NCBI RefSeq assembly: GCF_026239675.1
Contig: NZ_JAPIVQ010000010.1
Span: 124,001-188,000 of the forward strand
Direction: 5' to 3'
DNA length: 64,000 bases
Source: Pedobacter sp. PLR
Lineage (GTDB): Bacteria > Bacteroidota > Bacteroidia > Sphingobacteriales > Sphingobacteriaceae
The position numbers and the translations under genes are program-made. This document shows, one piece after another, positions 53,999 through 63,441 of the stretch. Under the pieces are notes generated by a model that saw nothing but the letters and a program-made list of their open reading frames with translations, did not search any database and was not told the DNA's origin. Within the stretch, counting starts at the first letter, position 1. Each line of letters opens with the position of its first letter.

Positions 53999-55633
53999 TT
54001 AAATCTTTCTTGCTGTATTAATCACATTAACTCCATTAAATCTTGTGGTTGCGCTACCATGGGAAACTGCGCTGCTTTGAGAAGGCTGTCCTTTACCATC
54101 ATTAAAAGAACCACCAAGGCGGTAATCACTTTGGTCGCAGATGGCGGAACAGGAATTCCAGAACTCCTGTGTGTTGGACTGGTAGGCCACATCATTGAGC
54201 ATACCGGCAATCTTTCCGTTTTTGATCTCGTAAAATGTTTGTCCGCCGAACTGGAAATTATAGCGCTGCTGATCAATTGAAAAGCTACCGTTTCCGATGA
54301 TATAAATCCCTTTTTCTACGTTTTTGATCATATCATCGACACTTAACTTCTCTTTTCCGGCTTGCAAAGAGATATTTGGCATACGCTGAAACTGTACATC
54401 GTCCCAGCCCTGCGCATAGCAACAACCCTGAGATTCATCTAAACCTATGATGTGCGCCTGATCACGGATCGCCTGGTAATTCACCAGAACGCCGTCTTTG
54501 ATGATGTCCCATTTCTTACATTTCACACCTTCATCGTCATAGCCAACAGCACCCAGAGAACCCGGCTGTGTTTTATCCGCGACCACGTTTACGCGGTCGC
54601 TGCCAAACTTAAAGTTCTTAGATTTCCATTTATCAAGAGTCAGGAAGCTCGTTCCTGCATAATTCGCTTCATAGCCCAATACGCGATCCAGCTCTGTGGG
54701 ATGCCCTACAGATTCATGGATAGTTAGCCATAAATGGGAAGGATCCAGCACCAGGTCATATTTTCCGGGCTCCACAGATTTGGCTTTCACCTTTTCTGAG
54801 GCATTCAGCGCCGCTGATTTCACATCTTCCAGCATATCATACCTGTCTTTATAGCGGGTAACGACACCAGAAACCTTGTCCTGCGGACGGGCATTCATGT
54901 ATTCATAGCCCATCCCCATTGGAGAACTTAAGGCAGACCGGGTCTGAAACTTACCAGATTCCCTGTCAATTCTGGTCACATTGAAAGAAGGATAGATGCG
55001 GTGGATATCCTGATCGATGTAGGAACCATCGGTAGAGGCAAAATACTTCTGCTCATTTACAGCAAAGATGACCGAGTTTACATAGCTGGCACCATTCTGC
55101 ATGGCGATGTCATTCACATTCAGTAAGAGGTCTACTTTATCTTTCACCGGAACTTCAAAGGCATTGATTTCTACCGGAGTTTTCCAGCTCACCTCACCAA
55201 AACCTTTCTGTGGCGCCAGCTGTACCGGCTCTCCCTGAATCTTTGCATTTGCTTTGGCCACCGCCACGGCTTGCTCAGCAGCTTTAGCAACCGCCTCTTT
55301 GGTTACGTTATTGGTTGCCGCAAATCCCCAGCAACCATCTGCAAGCACGCGTACGCCAATCCCATAAGATTCGGTATTCGCCACCGCCTGCACTCTTTTC
55401 TCCCGTGTAGCTACAAACTGGTTGAGGTATCGGCCTATGCGGATATCGGCATAACTGGCGCCTTTAGATTTTGCCGCGTTTAAGGCCACATCGGCGAGTT
55501 CCTTTTTAATTTTCACATCTACACCCTCTAATGCCTGCAAAGGATCTATGGGGTTTCCGAAAGCAGAAAGGTCAGGAAGCAACAAGGCCCCCATCCCGAT
55601 TCCGGATAGGTAGATAAAGTCTTTTCTTTTCAA
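53999..55633 (-). CDS. tldD: TldD-family zinc metalloprotease with Tat-like signal (copy 3)
   Basis: 544 residues from a TTG at 55633; an in-frame TAA four codons upstream excludes an earlier ATG. The N-terminus KRKDFIYLSGIGMGALLLP has RK in place of RR, a weaker Tat match. The zinc motif HESVGHPTELDRVLGYEAN is at about residue 306, and FWNSCSAICDQSDYRLGG follows near the C-terminus. It is the first gene of the protease cluster, 69 bp after the membrane-protein operon, and is paired with the PmbA gene at 52680. Confidence 0.88.
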   Translation of the reverse strand: MKRKDFIYLSGIGMGALLLPDLSAFGNPIDPLQALEGVDVKIKKELADVALNAAKSKGASYADIRIGRYLNQFVATREKRVQAVANTESYGIGVRVLADGCWGFAATNNVTKEAVAKAAEQAVAVAKANAKIQGEPVQLAPQKGFGEVSWKTPVEINAFEVPVKDKVDLLLNVNDIAMQNGASYVNSVIFAVNEQKYFASTDGSYIDQDIHRIYPSFNVTRIDRESGKFQTRSALSSPMGMGYEYMNARPQDKVSGVVTRYKDRYDMLEDVKSAALNASEKVKAKSVEPGKYDLVLDPSHLWLTIHESVGHPTELDRVLGYEANYAGTSFLTLDKWKSKNFKFGSDRVNVVADKTQPGSLGAVGYDDEGVKCKKWDIIKDGVLVNYQAIRDQAHIIGLDESQGCCYAQGWDDVQFQRMPNISLQAGKEKLSVDDMIKNVEKGIYIIGNGSFSIDQQRYNFQFGGQTFYEIKNGKIAGMLNDVAYQSNTQEFWNSCSAICDQSDYRLGGSFNDGKGQPSQSSAVSHGSATTRFNGVNVINTARKI

Positions 55634-55702
55634 GTGGTTCAGTTAGTTAGGTTAATAATACTCCCAATTTAACTAATTAAAAAAAGGAATATTGAAGAAC
55701 TT

Positions 55703-57538
55703 TTATAACATTTTAGTTTCATACCACAAAAAGCTGACAGAAAGTAGCAGGGGGATAAAAAACCACCATAAAGAAAACTTTTTCTCTAATAAAACACTCG
55801 TTTCCAAAACCTTAGTCTGGATGGGATGTTCATTTACAAATTGAGCGGTCGCAAGGCGGTTTTGAGCATTTCGAAGCTGTTGCCAATCGGATGCTTCATA
55901 GACGTAAAAAGAATCATTAGTATCGCCAAAACTTAAAGTATTCCATCCCGGCTGTGTCGCCCAGGTGTTCAATTGCCATTGCGTAGGAAGCTCTCTGTTT
56001 TGCAAAGGGCTGATCAGCTCGTTCGCTAGTTTAAAACGGGGAAGAACTCCTCCCTGCGACAAAGAGATGGAAATATTTAACCTTTCGCCGGTTTTAGGGA
56101 GTGCAGGACTCACAGACCAGCTTTGCTGAACTTCAGCCGCTCTGGCTGTTTTATCCAGCATTTCTGCCCAAAACCTTGCATAATCTGCGCTGGAACCATT
56201 CAGAAGCCATTGATAAGTAGCAGGCAAGACCGAAAGCGTTTGCCGGCCCATACCGTAAATGCTGGTGCTGACCAGAATTTTACCACCAGACTCCTGAATT
56301 ACTGGCTGATCATTGTTGTTTGATTTTAAAAACAAGGTCTGTTCGACAGGTAAAGCGCTAAGCATAGCACCATGGTTGGCAAAACCGGCCTTTAAAGGTT
56401 TATTCTTTAATGCCTGAGATTCATAACGACCAGTCCCAATTCCAAAAGCCGTTCCAGTTCCGTTCCCGAAAGCAGGTTTCGGACTATTCACACTGATAAA
56501 CAGGCCTAAACCTTCTTCTACAGCATGTTTAATATTGGATAACTCTGCTCCTGATAGTTGTGCAAGTTCCGCTTCATCCAGGATCACCAAGTCCATTTTC
56601 TTTAACAAAGCAGCGGTTATGGTATTGACGTCCCTGATGTCCGTATTCAAAAAATCTTTGCTGTATTTATCTTTACTGATCCGCGTTCTAAAAACCAAAG
56701 GATACTTTTTTTCGAAGAACCAGTTCTTAAGGAACTTATATTCAAAATCCGGATTAGAAGCCAGCATCAGGATCTTAACCGGATCAGAAGGCTTAATCTC
56801 AATTGGAACAGGCGCAGTAAACAAGATGTCATCTGCTCCTTTTATCCCGGTCAATCGAAAAACTGCCTTTCCCGCTTGTTGGGGATTAGCCTTCAAGCTA
56901 AAAGACTGTAGCCCTTTTTTGGCTATCGTTACGGAATCCATCTTTGTTCCTAAACCTTCCAGCAACAAGGTTACCGGTTCTGAACCGGTATGCTGATAAG
57001 TCCCCTGCAACACCAATTCCGCTGTGGCTTTAAGCTGGCCATTCCAATTCAGTGCAGTCAGGCCATCCTGTACCGGCCCGGGATGAAAACTGAGTTGTTT
57101 TCCTTTTAACAATTGCAGCTGATTTGCGTTCAGGCCATGGCCATAAATATGAACGACTTGTAGGTCAGGATTTGATTTCAGGAAATATTCCAGATCAGAA
57201 ATATACCGGACTCCAGTTTTTTTATGAACCATAAACAACTGATAATCTAAAACATAAGAACTTCCTTTTAAAGTGTTAATATCGGCAGAAAACAAACCTA
57301 AACCTTTATCTGAGCCATCTCTGGCACCTGCACTTAACAGATTGATTTCCTGAACCCTTCCAGCTTTGCTAGTCGTATAGACCGGAGGATATAACAATAA
57401 ATAAAAGCAAAGAATGCCAACGGTACTTGCTGCCAGTCTCCAGGCCAAATGTGCTTTACGCTTTCTACGCGTCTCGCTGATCAGGAGAAAAACGCCCAAT
57501 GCCACACAAAGTCCGATAGCCAGGTATTTAAATTCCAT
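55703..57538 (-). CDS. Membrane protein with glutamine-amidotransferase-like middle domain
   Basis: 611 residues. Two N-terminal membrane segments (AIGLCVALGVFLLIS, STVGILCFYLLLYPP) and one C-terminal segment (SLWWFFIPLLLSVSFLWY) frame a large periplasmic part. Residues about 255-420 (KILMLASNPDFEYKFLKN, MDLVILDEAELAQLS, GLGLFISV) look like a class I glutamine-amidotransferase fold without a visible catalytic cysteine. It is the last gene of the MoxR operon and overlaps the upstream gene by 11 bp. I do not recognise a named family, and its function is unknown. Confidence 0.7.
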   Translation of the reverse strand: MEFKYLAIGLCVALGVFLLISETRRKRKAHLAWRLAASTVGILCFYLLLYPPVYTTSKAGRVQEINLLSAGARDGSDKGLGLFSADINTLKGSSYVLDYQLFMVHKKTGVRYISDLEYFLKSNPDLQVVHIYGHGLNANQLQLLKGKQLSFHPGPVQDGLTALNWNGQLKATAELVLQGTYQHTGSEPVTLLLEGLGTKMDSVTIAKKGLQSFSLKANPQQAGKAVFRLTGIKGADDILFTAPVPIEIKPSDPVKILMLASNPDFEYKFLKNWFFEKKYPLVFRTRISKDKYSKDFLNTDIRDVNTITAALLKKMDLVILDEAELAQLSGAELSNIKHAVEEGLGLFISVNSPKPAFGNGTGTAFGIGTGRYESQALKNKPLKAGFANHGAMLSALPVEQTLFLKSNNNDQPVIQESGGKILVSTSIYGMGRQTLSVLPATYQWLLNGSSADYARFWAEMLDKTARAAEVQQSWSVSPALPKTGERLNISISLSQGGVLPRFKLANELISPLQNRELPTQWQLNTWATQPGWNTLSFGDTNDSFYVYEASDWQQLRNAQNRLATAQFVNEHPIQTKVLETSVLLEKKFSLWWFFIPLLLSVSFLWYETKML

Positions 57539-59798
57539 TTGAACGTGCTGCTTTTTTAAGGTGATTAAAATACTTTTGACCTAAGGTTGATGCCGGTGCT
57601 ATAACCGGCAATTGTGGGGTTATTTGCACTGGCCCCAACATGTTAAGAATCGCCTTTTGCAACAAGGCCAGGTCCTTTTCTGAACCACCTTTTTCGGATA
57701 AGATTTTCCGCCCTGCCGCTAATGCCGGTAAAAAGAGTTCCGGTTGAGCTGAGGCCGAAATGACCATATACTGCTCCGTTTCTTTCAACAACTGACGTTC
57801 CCCATTGCTAAATCCAGTAACATACTTCAAATTCCCGGCGGACTTAACCCCGACAGCAGCCTTCCTGTTTTCCAATACACCAAGCACTTGCTTTAACAGT
57901 AATTGCCGCTTTTCCTGCGGTTCAAAATCGCTTTTCTGTACCGGTGACCCGATTTTATCCAGCTCCCCCGACAAGCGTTTCTCTTCTTTCAGTTGCGTTA
58001 CTTTTACGGTAGTCTTAGCCACATAAGCCCTTGATTTTTGCTGAAGATCTTTCAGTAAACGCAAAGCTTTGTATTCAAAGGGCAAAGCATCACGTGTTTT
58101 ATAAGTTCTCAACTGCAATTCCGACTTCCACATTTCCGTCAGCACTGCCTTTAACTGAGCTTTTAACTCCGGTTCAAAGAAAGTAGCATCCTCGGCAATG
58201 TCATGTTTATGGGCATAGCTATCCATAATGGCTTTTACATCGCCAAACTTCGCTGTGCTTTCTATTTCTTTTCCCTCCTGATGCCCCTCATGTTCTTCGT
58301 TTTCCTGATGTTCTTTTCCCGCTTTCTTCCCTTTTCCTGCTTCCTGCTCATGATCATCATCCTTTTCCCCTTCGTTATGGTCATGACCGGCTCCTATCTC
58401 TGTTTCAGACTCTTCGCCAAGGAACTTCCCATACCGAAGTCTCAATAGCTTCTGATCCATGCCCAGTTCATTGCTCCTGCTTTTAAAGGTATCCCCGCTG
58501 ATCGTATTTTTATCCGCCAATAGCTTTTCTGTATCGATAATAATCTGTCGCTGACTTCTAAAATACTCAGGAACCAGGTTTACACCGTTCGTCATACCGG
58601 CCATACTCATCAACTCTGCGGTATCTACAATGGACACGAAATACACGTCAGACCTACTCATTTGCCCTAAATTATCAAAAGCAGTCACAAAGAAATAGAG
58701 TTCATCACCTGGTTTCATCCCTAAAGCCCTGAGGTCGATTAGTTTGGTTAATGACATAGATTTACGGTTAGCAAACTGCTCCCTGAAATCCAGTTTCTTT
58801 TCGGTAAAACTCACACCTTCCCCCTTGCCGCTTGCCATAGTCGCAGAAACATAAGCAGCCTTCAAGCCATAATCATCCGTTAAGGAAACGTTTAAACGTA
58901 CTTGTTGTGCTTGTCCATAATCGATGCTGGTATGCGGTTCAGGCCGGGTAATTTTGATTACTGCCGGAAGATCCGGTAGGATCGTCATCATATAGAGTTC
59001 AGACTTTTTACCGTCCAGTTCGACCTGATAAAAACCAGGCTTACTAATGGTTTTTAAAAACGTCCATACTTTACCTTCCCCGTCCTGCGACTTTAAAACC
59101 GCTACTTCTTTATCATTAAAAATCAATTTCAACACCTTAGCCGGCATAGAAGTCCGGATGTTCCATTTCAGCAAAGCGCCATTTTCTGCTTTAAAGGCAA
59201 AATGCGTTTGTGTTCTTTCCGGAACACCGGTATAAGCAGGAGCTTTGATCAGCAGGGAAAAAGACGCGATCTCCGGCAGTACTTTTTCTTTAACACTCAC
59301 AACGTTCTCTTTTGCAGCAGCACTGGCCTCAGCGCCTGTTAAGGGCTTTAAGAAGGAAAACCCCAGGCTCATCGCTATACCTAATGTCATTACCACAGCT
59401 GCCCGGGCTAATTTCTGAAATGGCGGTTTGGGCGCAGGGCTCAGATCAATAATGACCTGACTAATTTTATGTTGTTGTAAACGTTCCAGGCGACTACATG
59501 CTGCTGCCGGTTTCAGCAAGAGCGCTGCACTTTCTTCCAGTTCAGGGTATTTTTCATTCAAATACCTGCAAATCTGCGCAGAGCTTACCTTCCAAAACGG
59601 CTTCAACCAACTCAGCAGGCAGAAAATGATTAAAAACAAAGCAACAAACGCCCAAACCGGCCAGTCAAACAGGTAGCTCATTAAAGCACCTAAAATCAAT
59701 GTTAGCCCAAGGCTTAAGATTAATATCCTGAACAGCAACAAGACCGTCCATTGTTTTTGGAGTCTTTCTATACGATATATGCCTTCCTGCTCAACCAT
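57528..59798 (-). CDS. DUF4175-like membrane protein with His/acidic-rich tract
   Basis: 756 residues. Two N-terminal membrane helices (ILILSLGLTLILGALM, VALFLIIFCLLSW) are followed by a third near residue 135 (AVVMTLGIAMSLGFSF). Beta-rich periplasmic repeats come next and then a helical C-terminal half. Around residues 450-515 is a low-complexity run of His, Asp, Glu and Lys (GHDHNEGEKDDDHEQEAG and following), which may bind metal or be a flexible linker. The architecture resembles DUF4175 proteins encoded beside MoxR/DUF58/BatA genes. Its start overlaps the BatA-like gene stop by 8 bp. Function unknown. Confidence 0.68.
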   Translation of the reverse strand: MVEQEGIYRIERLQKQWTVLLLFRILILSLGLTLILGALMSYLFDWPVWAFVALFLIIFCLLSWLKPFWKVSSAQICRYLNEKYPELEESAALLLKPAAACSRLERLQQHKISQVIIDLSPAPKPPFQKLARAAVVMTLGIAMSLGFSFLKPLTGAEASAAAKENVVSVKEKVLPEIASFSLLIKAPAYTGVPERTQTHFAFKAENGALLKWNIRTSMPAKVLKLIFNDKEVAVLKSQDGEGKVWTFLKTISKPGFYQVELDGKKSELYMMTILPDLPAVIKITRPEPHTSIDYGQAQQVRLNVSLTDDYGLKAAYVSATMASGKGEGVSFTEKKLDFREQFANRKSMSLTKLIDLRALGMKPGDELYFFVTAFDNLGQMSRSDVYFVSIVDTAELMSMAGMTNGVNLVPEYFRSQRQIIIDTEKLLADKNTISGDTFKSRSNELGMDQKLLRLRYGKFLGEESETEIGAGHDHNEGEKDDDHEQEAGKGKKAGKEHQENEEHEGHQEGKEIESTAKFGDVKAIMDSYAHKHDIAEDATFFEPELKAQLKAVLTEMWKSELQLRTYKTRDALPFEYKALRLLKDLQQKSRAYVAKTTVKVTQLKEEKRLSGELDKIGSPVQKSDFEPQEKRQLLLKQVLGVLENRKAAVGVKSAGNLKYVTGFSNGERQLLKETEQYMVISASAQPELFLPALAAGRKILSEKGGSEKDLALLQKAILNMLGPVQITPQLPVIAPASTLGQKYFNHLKKAARSNGI

Positions 59799-61335
59799 GA
59801 TTCAGCTTGTTTTTATGACGGAAAGAAAGGATACGTTCTAAAGTAAAAACCAGTATCGCCATCAGCCAGAATGCTTTTTGAAGCGGTTCCTCCTTTTGGG
59901 ACGCGGTCGGTAATTGCTCCTCAGTGGCCTTTCCTGATTTCAGTGCGTTTGTTTGAGCCATCGACGCCTCTTCTTTTGCCCTTTGACCTACTCCTGGCTG
60001 AGCTGAGGATTGAGCTCCTGATGATTGAGTTAAAGAGACTAAACTATTGCGTTGGTCTTTAGGATTGATTTCGAAGCCAAAACCAGCATCAGTCCCATCA
60101 TTTCCCAATAGGATGGGCATCATGGCCTCCACAAATTTGGCATTCCACACCAGATCAGTCCAGCCAGGATTGATGCGGCTATAGAAACGATAATGATCAA
60201 ATGACTTTTCTTTTGTCCGCGTTAACAATGGAATACCGAATCCGTCGGTCCAGATCTGCGCTCCCGGATAGGACGCTGCAGTCGTTCTTTTACGGAGTGT
60301 GATGCCAGCGGTATTTCCTTTCCCTTCTGGTTCTACATCCAACCAGGAACTAAGCATACTTACTTCTTCACCTGCATAATTGAACAAACGACCGCCATTA
60401 CGGATGCTTTCCGAAAAGCCGGATCCTACAGGTTTATCGGAAATCCAGAACCCAATATCAAAACTTAAAGAACTAATAACCTTACCATTAAACACTTCAA
60501 CCTCTACATTTCGTTTTGTTTCCTGAGCAATCGCCAGGATTGCTGACCTCAGGTAATTTACATCTTCCGGATGGTCGGCTCCATATATCAACACCTTGAT
60601 GGTTGATTCCTCCCTGGTCTTCGAATCATCTTTGAGCGTTGAATGATCTTGCCCCTCATCCAATCTTTTAAAACTGGTTAATGCAGGACCAGATGTCGCT
60701 TCAAAGGTTTTATGAGCGAAGGTACTGCTCCAGGTATTCATCGTATCTGCCCGCTTCATTTCCTTCCATATCAAACGAAAGTCAATCCGGGGTAGATCTC
60801 CTCCCTGATTTTGCAGACGACGATCCGCATATAGGTAAACCCGGAGGTTCGGGGCAAGTCGCCCATTCAATTCCTTCAACAAAGCAAAATGACTTAGTTC
60901 AGGACCTTTATCTCCGGAATTCTTATTTATGGTATCCTTTAAGCTGATCTTTTGAAAACCCAACCCGAAGTCGTGTAACTCATAACCAGCCAACAGCAAG
61001 GAATCAATGCTTTTCTGTTGTGTTTTGTAAAGCAAAGGCAAATCGCCTTTCTCCAGTAACACCCAACCTTTTTGTCCGCCTGCACTGCTTTCCTTTTTTA
61101 ACAACCAGGGCTCCGCGAGGAAAAACGCTAACAATGCAATCAACAGCATCCTTAACAACAACAACAGCCAATCGGTGATCTGGTAACTTCTGGAAGTAAA
61201 AGGCGAACCCGCCCCCAATAGTGCTATACTACCGATCTGCAGGGTTTTCCCCTGTTTTAATTTCCACAGGTGAATGATCAGCGGGATCAACAATCCTGCT
61301 AACGCGATTAAACCTATGGGATAGAGTAAATGCAC
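59791..61335 (-). CDS. BatA-like membrane protein
   Basis: 514 residues from a GTG at 61335. The first 90 residues are the double-transmembrane BatA N-terminal domain (YPIGLIALAGLLIPLIIHLW, WLLLLLRMLLIALLAFFLAE). The periplasmic remainder has no clear von Willebrand domain. A last hydrophobic helix (AFWLMAILVFTLERIL) re-enters the membrane. Such proteins lie beside MoxR and DUF58 genes and are thought to form an envelope complex. The 71-bp gap to DUF58 holds an 18-bp imperfect direct repeat (61355-61372 and 61379-61396). Confidence 0.82.
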   Translation of the reverse strand: MHLLYPIGLIALAGLLIPLIIHLWKLKQGKTLQIGSIALLGAGSPFTSRSYQITDWLLLLLRMLLIALLAFFLAEPWLLKKESSAGGQKGWVLLEKGDLPLLYKTQQKSIDSLLLAGYELHDFGLGFQKISLKDTINKNSGDKGPELSHFALLKELNGRLAPNLRVYLYADRRLQNQGGDLPRIDFRLIWKEMKRADTMNTWSSTFAHKTFEATSGPALTSFKRLDEGQDHSTLKDDSKTREESTIKVLIYGADHPEDVNYLRSAILAIAQETKRNVEVEVFNGKVISSLSFDIGFWISDKPVGSGFSESIRNGGRLFNYAGEEVSMLSSWLDVEPEGKGNTAGITLRKRTTAASYPGAQIWTDGFGIPLLTRTKEKSFDHYRFYSRINPGWTDLVWNAKFVEAMMPILLGNDGTDAGFGFEINPKDQRNSLVSLTQSSGAQSSAQPGVGQRAKEEASMAQTNALKSGKATEEQLPTASQKEEPLQKAFWLMAILVFTLERILSFRHKNKLNHG

Positions 61336-61406
61336 CTTGATATCTTTATGTCTTTAACGTATTTCTTATATTATGGCTTAACGTGTTTCTTATATTTCAA
61401 ATCATC

Positions 61407-62294
61407 TTAAACCTTTAACTTGTTTCTTTGATTCAGGAAGTCTCTCAATGCCTGATCCAATGGCTGATCCGTTTGAATCAAGCGATAAGCAATCCGCCGG
61501 TCCAGCATTTTGTTCCTGATCTGCTCCAGGTGAAGCCTCAGGTTCTCCTGATACGTTGTCCTTGCAGTTTCCTGATCAATCTGAATGGTTTTTCCGGTTT
61601 CCAGGTCTTCGAAAGTAGTATACCCTTTAAAATCCAGGGTCATTTCATTTCCGGACATCAAATGAAACACCAGCACCTCATGTTTCAAGGTGTTCAAAGT
61701 ATCCAACAAGTCAAATATCTCCTGATTCACCTCATAGAGGTCCGTGATAAAGATGAGCAACTCCCGTTTTTGGGCACCGGCGTACAGTTCTTTGTAATTG
61801 ACAGGCCTTGTAAAAGAACCTTCGGGCTTCACCTGTTCCAATTGATAGAACAACCTGGCGAGATGCTGAAAATCCTGTTTCGCCACCATAGAAAAGATGC
61901 CGGCATCTTTAAACACATACAAACCAATGGCATCACCCTGCAGATTACCCAGATAAGCTAGTGAAGCAGCCAGATAACGGGCATAATCAATTTTACGAAA
62001 TTCTCCGTCCTGATGCGCCATTGAGGCACTTGCATCAATCAACAGACGAATACCAATGTTCGTTTCTACCTCTGACTCCCTGATGTAATACCTATCGGAA
62101 CGGGCAAACATCTTCCAGTCGAGGGAACGCAGGTCATCACCTGGCTGATAGCTCCGGTATTGGCTAAATTCCAGTCCGGGGCCCTTAACCGTGCTTTTAT
62201 GGATGCCGCTCATAAAGCCGTCTATCGTCATTTTTGCCGACAAAGACAGCTCTTTAATCGCCATCATCACTTTCGGATCCAGCAACTTGCTCAT
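61407..62294 (-). CDS. DUF58 (von Willebrand A-like) protein
   Basis: 295 residues. GLEFSQYRSYQPGDDLRSLDWKMFARSD is the DUF58 signature, and IRLLIDASASMAH has the DxSxS MIDAS metal site. LLIFITDLYEVNQE continues the vWA fold. These proteins work with MoxR AAA ATPases, usually as metal-dependent adaptor partners. The ATG overlaps the moxR stop by one base (TAATG). Confidence 0.92.
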   Translation of the reverse strand: MSKLLDPKVMMAIKELSLSAKMTIDGFMSGIHKSTVKGPGLEFSQYRSYQPGDDLRSLDWKMFARSDRYYIRESEVETNIGIRLLIDASASMAHQDGEFRKIDYARYLAASLAYLGNLQGDAIGLYVFKDAGIFSMVAKQDFQHLARLFYQLEQVKPEGSFTRPVNYKELYAGAQKRELLIFITDLYEVNQEIFDLLDTLNTLKHEVLVFHLMSGNEMTLDFKGYTTFEDLETGKTIQIDQETARTTYQENLRLHLEQIRNKMLDRRIAYRLIQTDQPLDQALRDFLNQRNKLKV

Positions 62295-63292
62295 TAAATA
62301 TTAATTTTCGGTCTTGAAATGGTTTTCAAAAGTTCCCCGGCCACCATATCCGCAGTTATCTGTTCTGCATCCGCTTTAAAATTCATCAAAATACGGTGTC
62401 TCAATACCGGAAAGGCCATGGTTTGCAAATCTTCCATCACCACCGCATAGCGTCCATGAATCAGGGCTCTTGCTTTAGCGGTCAGGATCAACGCTTGTCC
62501 GGCTCTCGGACCAGCACCCCAGCGTACCCATTCTTTCACATAGGCGATAGTGCTGGTATCCGGTCTGGTTGCCCTGATCAGCTCTGCCACATAAGTAATC
62601 AGGTCCCCGCTAATACTCACCTCTCTGGTCAGGGCTTGAAGTTGTTTAATTTCTTCTGCACCAATTACAGCTTGCACCTTGTTTTTAATCATTCCTGTGG
62701 TGCTGCTCAGGATTTTCATTTCTTCGGCAGCAGTAGGGTAACCAATCTTAATAAACAACAGAAAACGATCTAATTGAGCCTCAGGAAGCGGATAAGTGCC
62801 TGCCTGCTCTATCGGATTTTGCGTAGCGAGGATAAAAAACGGTCGGTCTAAAGGATAAGTCTGACCTCCGTAAGTCACCTCAAACTCCTGCATAGCCTCC
62901 AATAAAGCGGATTGTGTTTTTGGTGGCGTCCGGTTGATCTCATCTGCCAAAATGATATTGGCGAATAAAGGCCCTTTATTGAACTTAAAAAACCGCTTTC
63001 CGGTCACATGGTCTTCTTCTAAAATCTCTGTACCAACGATATCGGTGGGCATCAGATCCGGGGTAAACTGAATCCTTCTAAAAGAAAGATCGAGTGCCTG
63101 CGACATGGTCCGCACCATTAGTGTTTTTGCCAGGCCTGGTACACCTTCCAACAGACAATGTCCGCCGGCAAGTAAGGCAACCAGCATTTCTTCAATAATA
63201 AGGTCCTGCCCGACGATCACTTTCTGAATTTCTTCCTTTAACAGGGTAATTTTATGGATCAGGGTTTTTAGGTTATTTTCTGAAATTTCCAA
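62294..63292 (-). CDS. moxR: MoxR-family AAA+ ATPase
   Basis: 332 residues. The only suitable start is a TTG at 63292; an ATG 5 bp upstream is out of frame. Walker A GVPGLAKT (about residue 45), Walker B ILADEINRTPPKTQSALLEAM, sensor ATQNPIEQAGTYPLPEAQLDRF and sensor 2 GAGPRAGQAL are all present. MoxR ATPases act as chaperones that mature or remodel vWA-containing complexes. It is the first gene of an operon with DUF58, BatA-like, DUF4175-like and membrane-protein genes. The 149-bp gap to the divergent DUF4159 gene has no clear promoter match. Confidence 0.93.
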   Translation of the reverse strand: MEISENNLKTLIHKITLLKEEIQKVIVGQDLIIEEMLVALLAGGHCLLEGVPGLAKTLMVRTMSQALDLSFRRIQFTPDLMPTDIVGTEILEEDHVTGKRFFKFNKGPLFANIILADEINRTPPKTQSALLEAMQEFEVTYGGQTYPLDRPFFILATQNPIEQAGTYPLPEAQLDRFLLFIKIGYPTAAEEMKILSSTTGMIKNKVQAVIGAEEIKQLQALTREVSISGDLITYVAELIRATRPDTSTIAYVKEWVRWGAGPRAGQALILTAKARALIHGRYAVVMEDLQTMAFPVLRHRILMNFKADAEQITADMVAGELLKTISRPKINI

Positions 63293-63441
63293 AGCATTGA
63301 GGTTTAATGAGGTATTGATTGTAATTCAATATAGGGCTCTCCTGGTATTTTTCCTTATCCCCGGATCAGAATATCAAAAAAATTACAAGATAACTCTTCC
63401 TTAAATCTGGATGTAATGAAAATTGACGTTATTTTAGAACG

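Noticed and set aside
61428-61961. 177-codon open frame antisense to the DUF58 gene
   Set aside because: It overlaps the vWA coding region entirely and has no signature.
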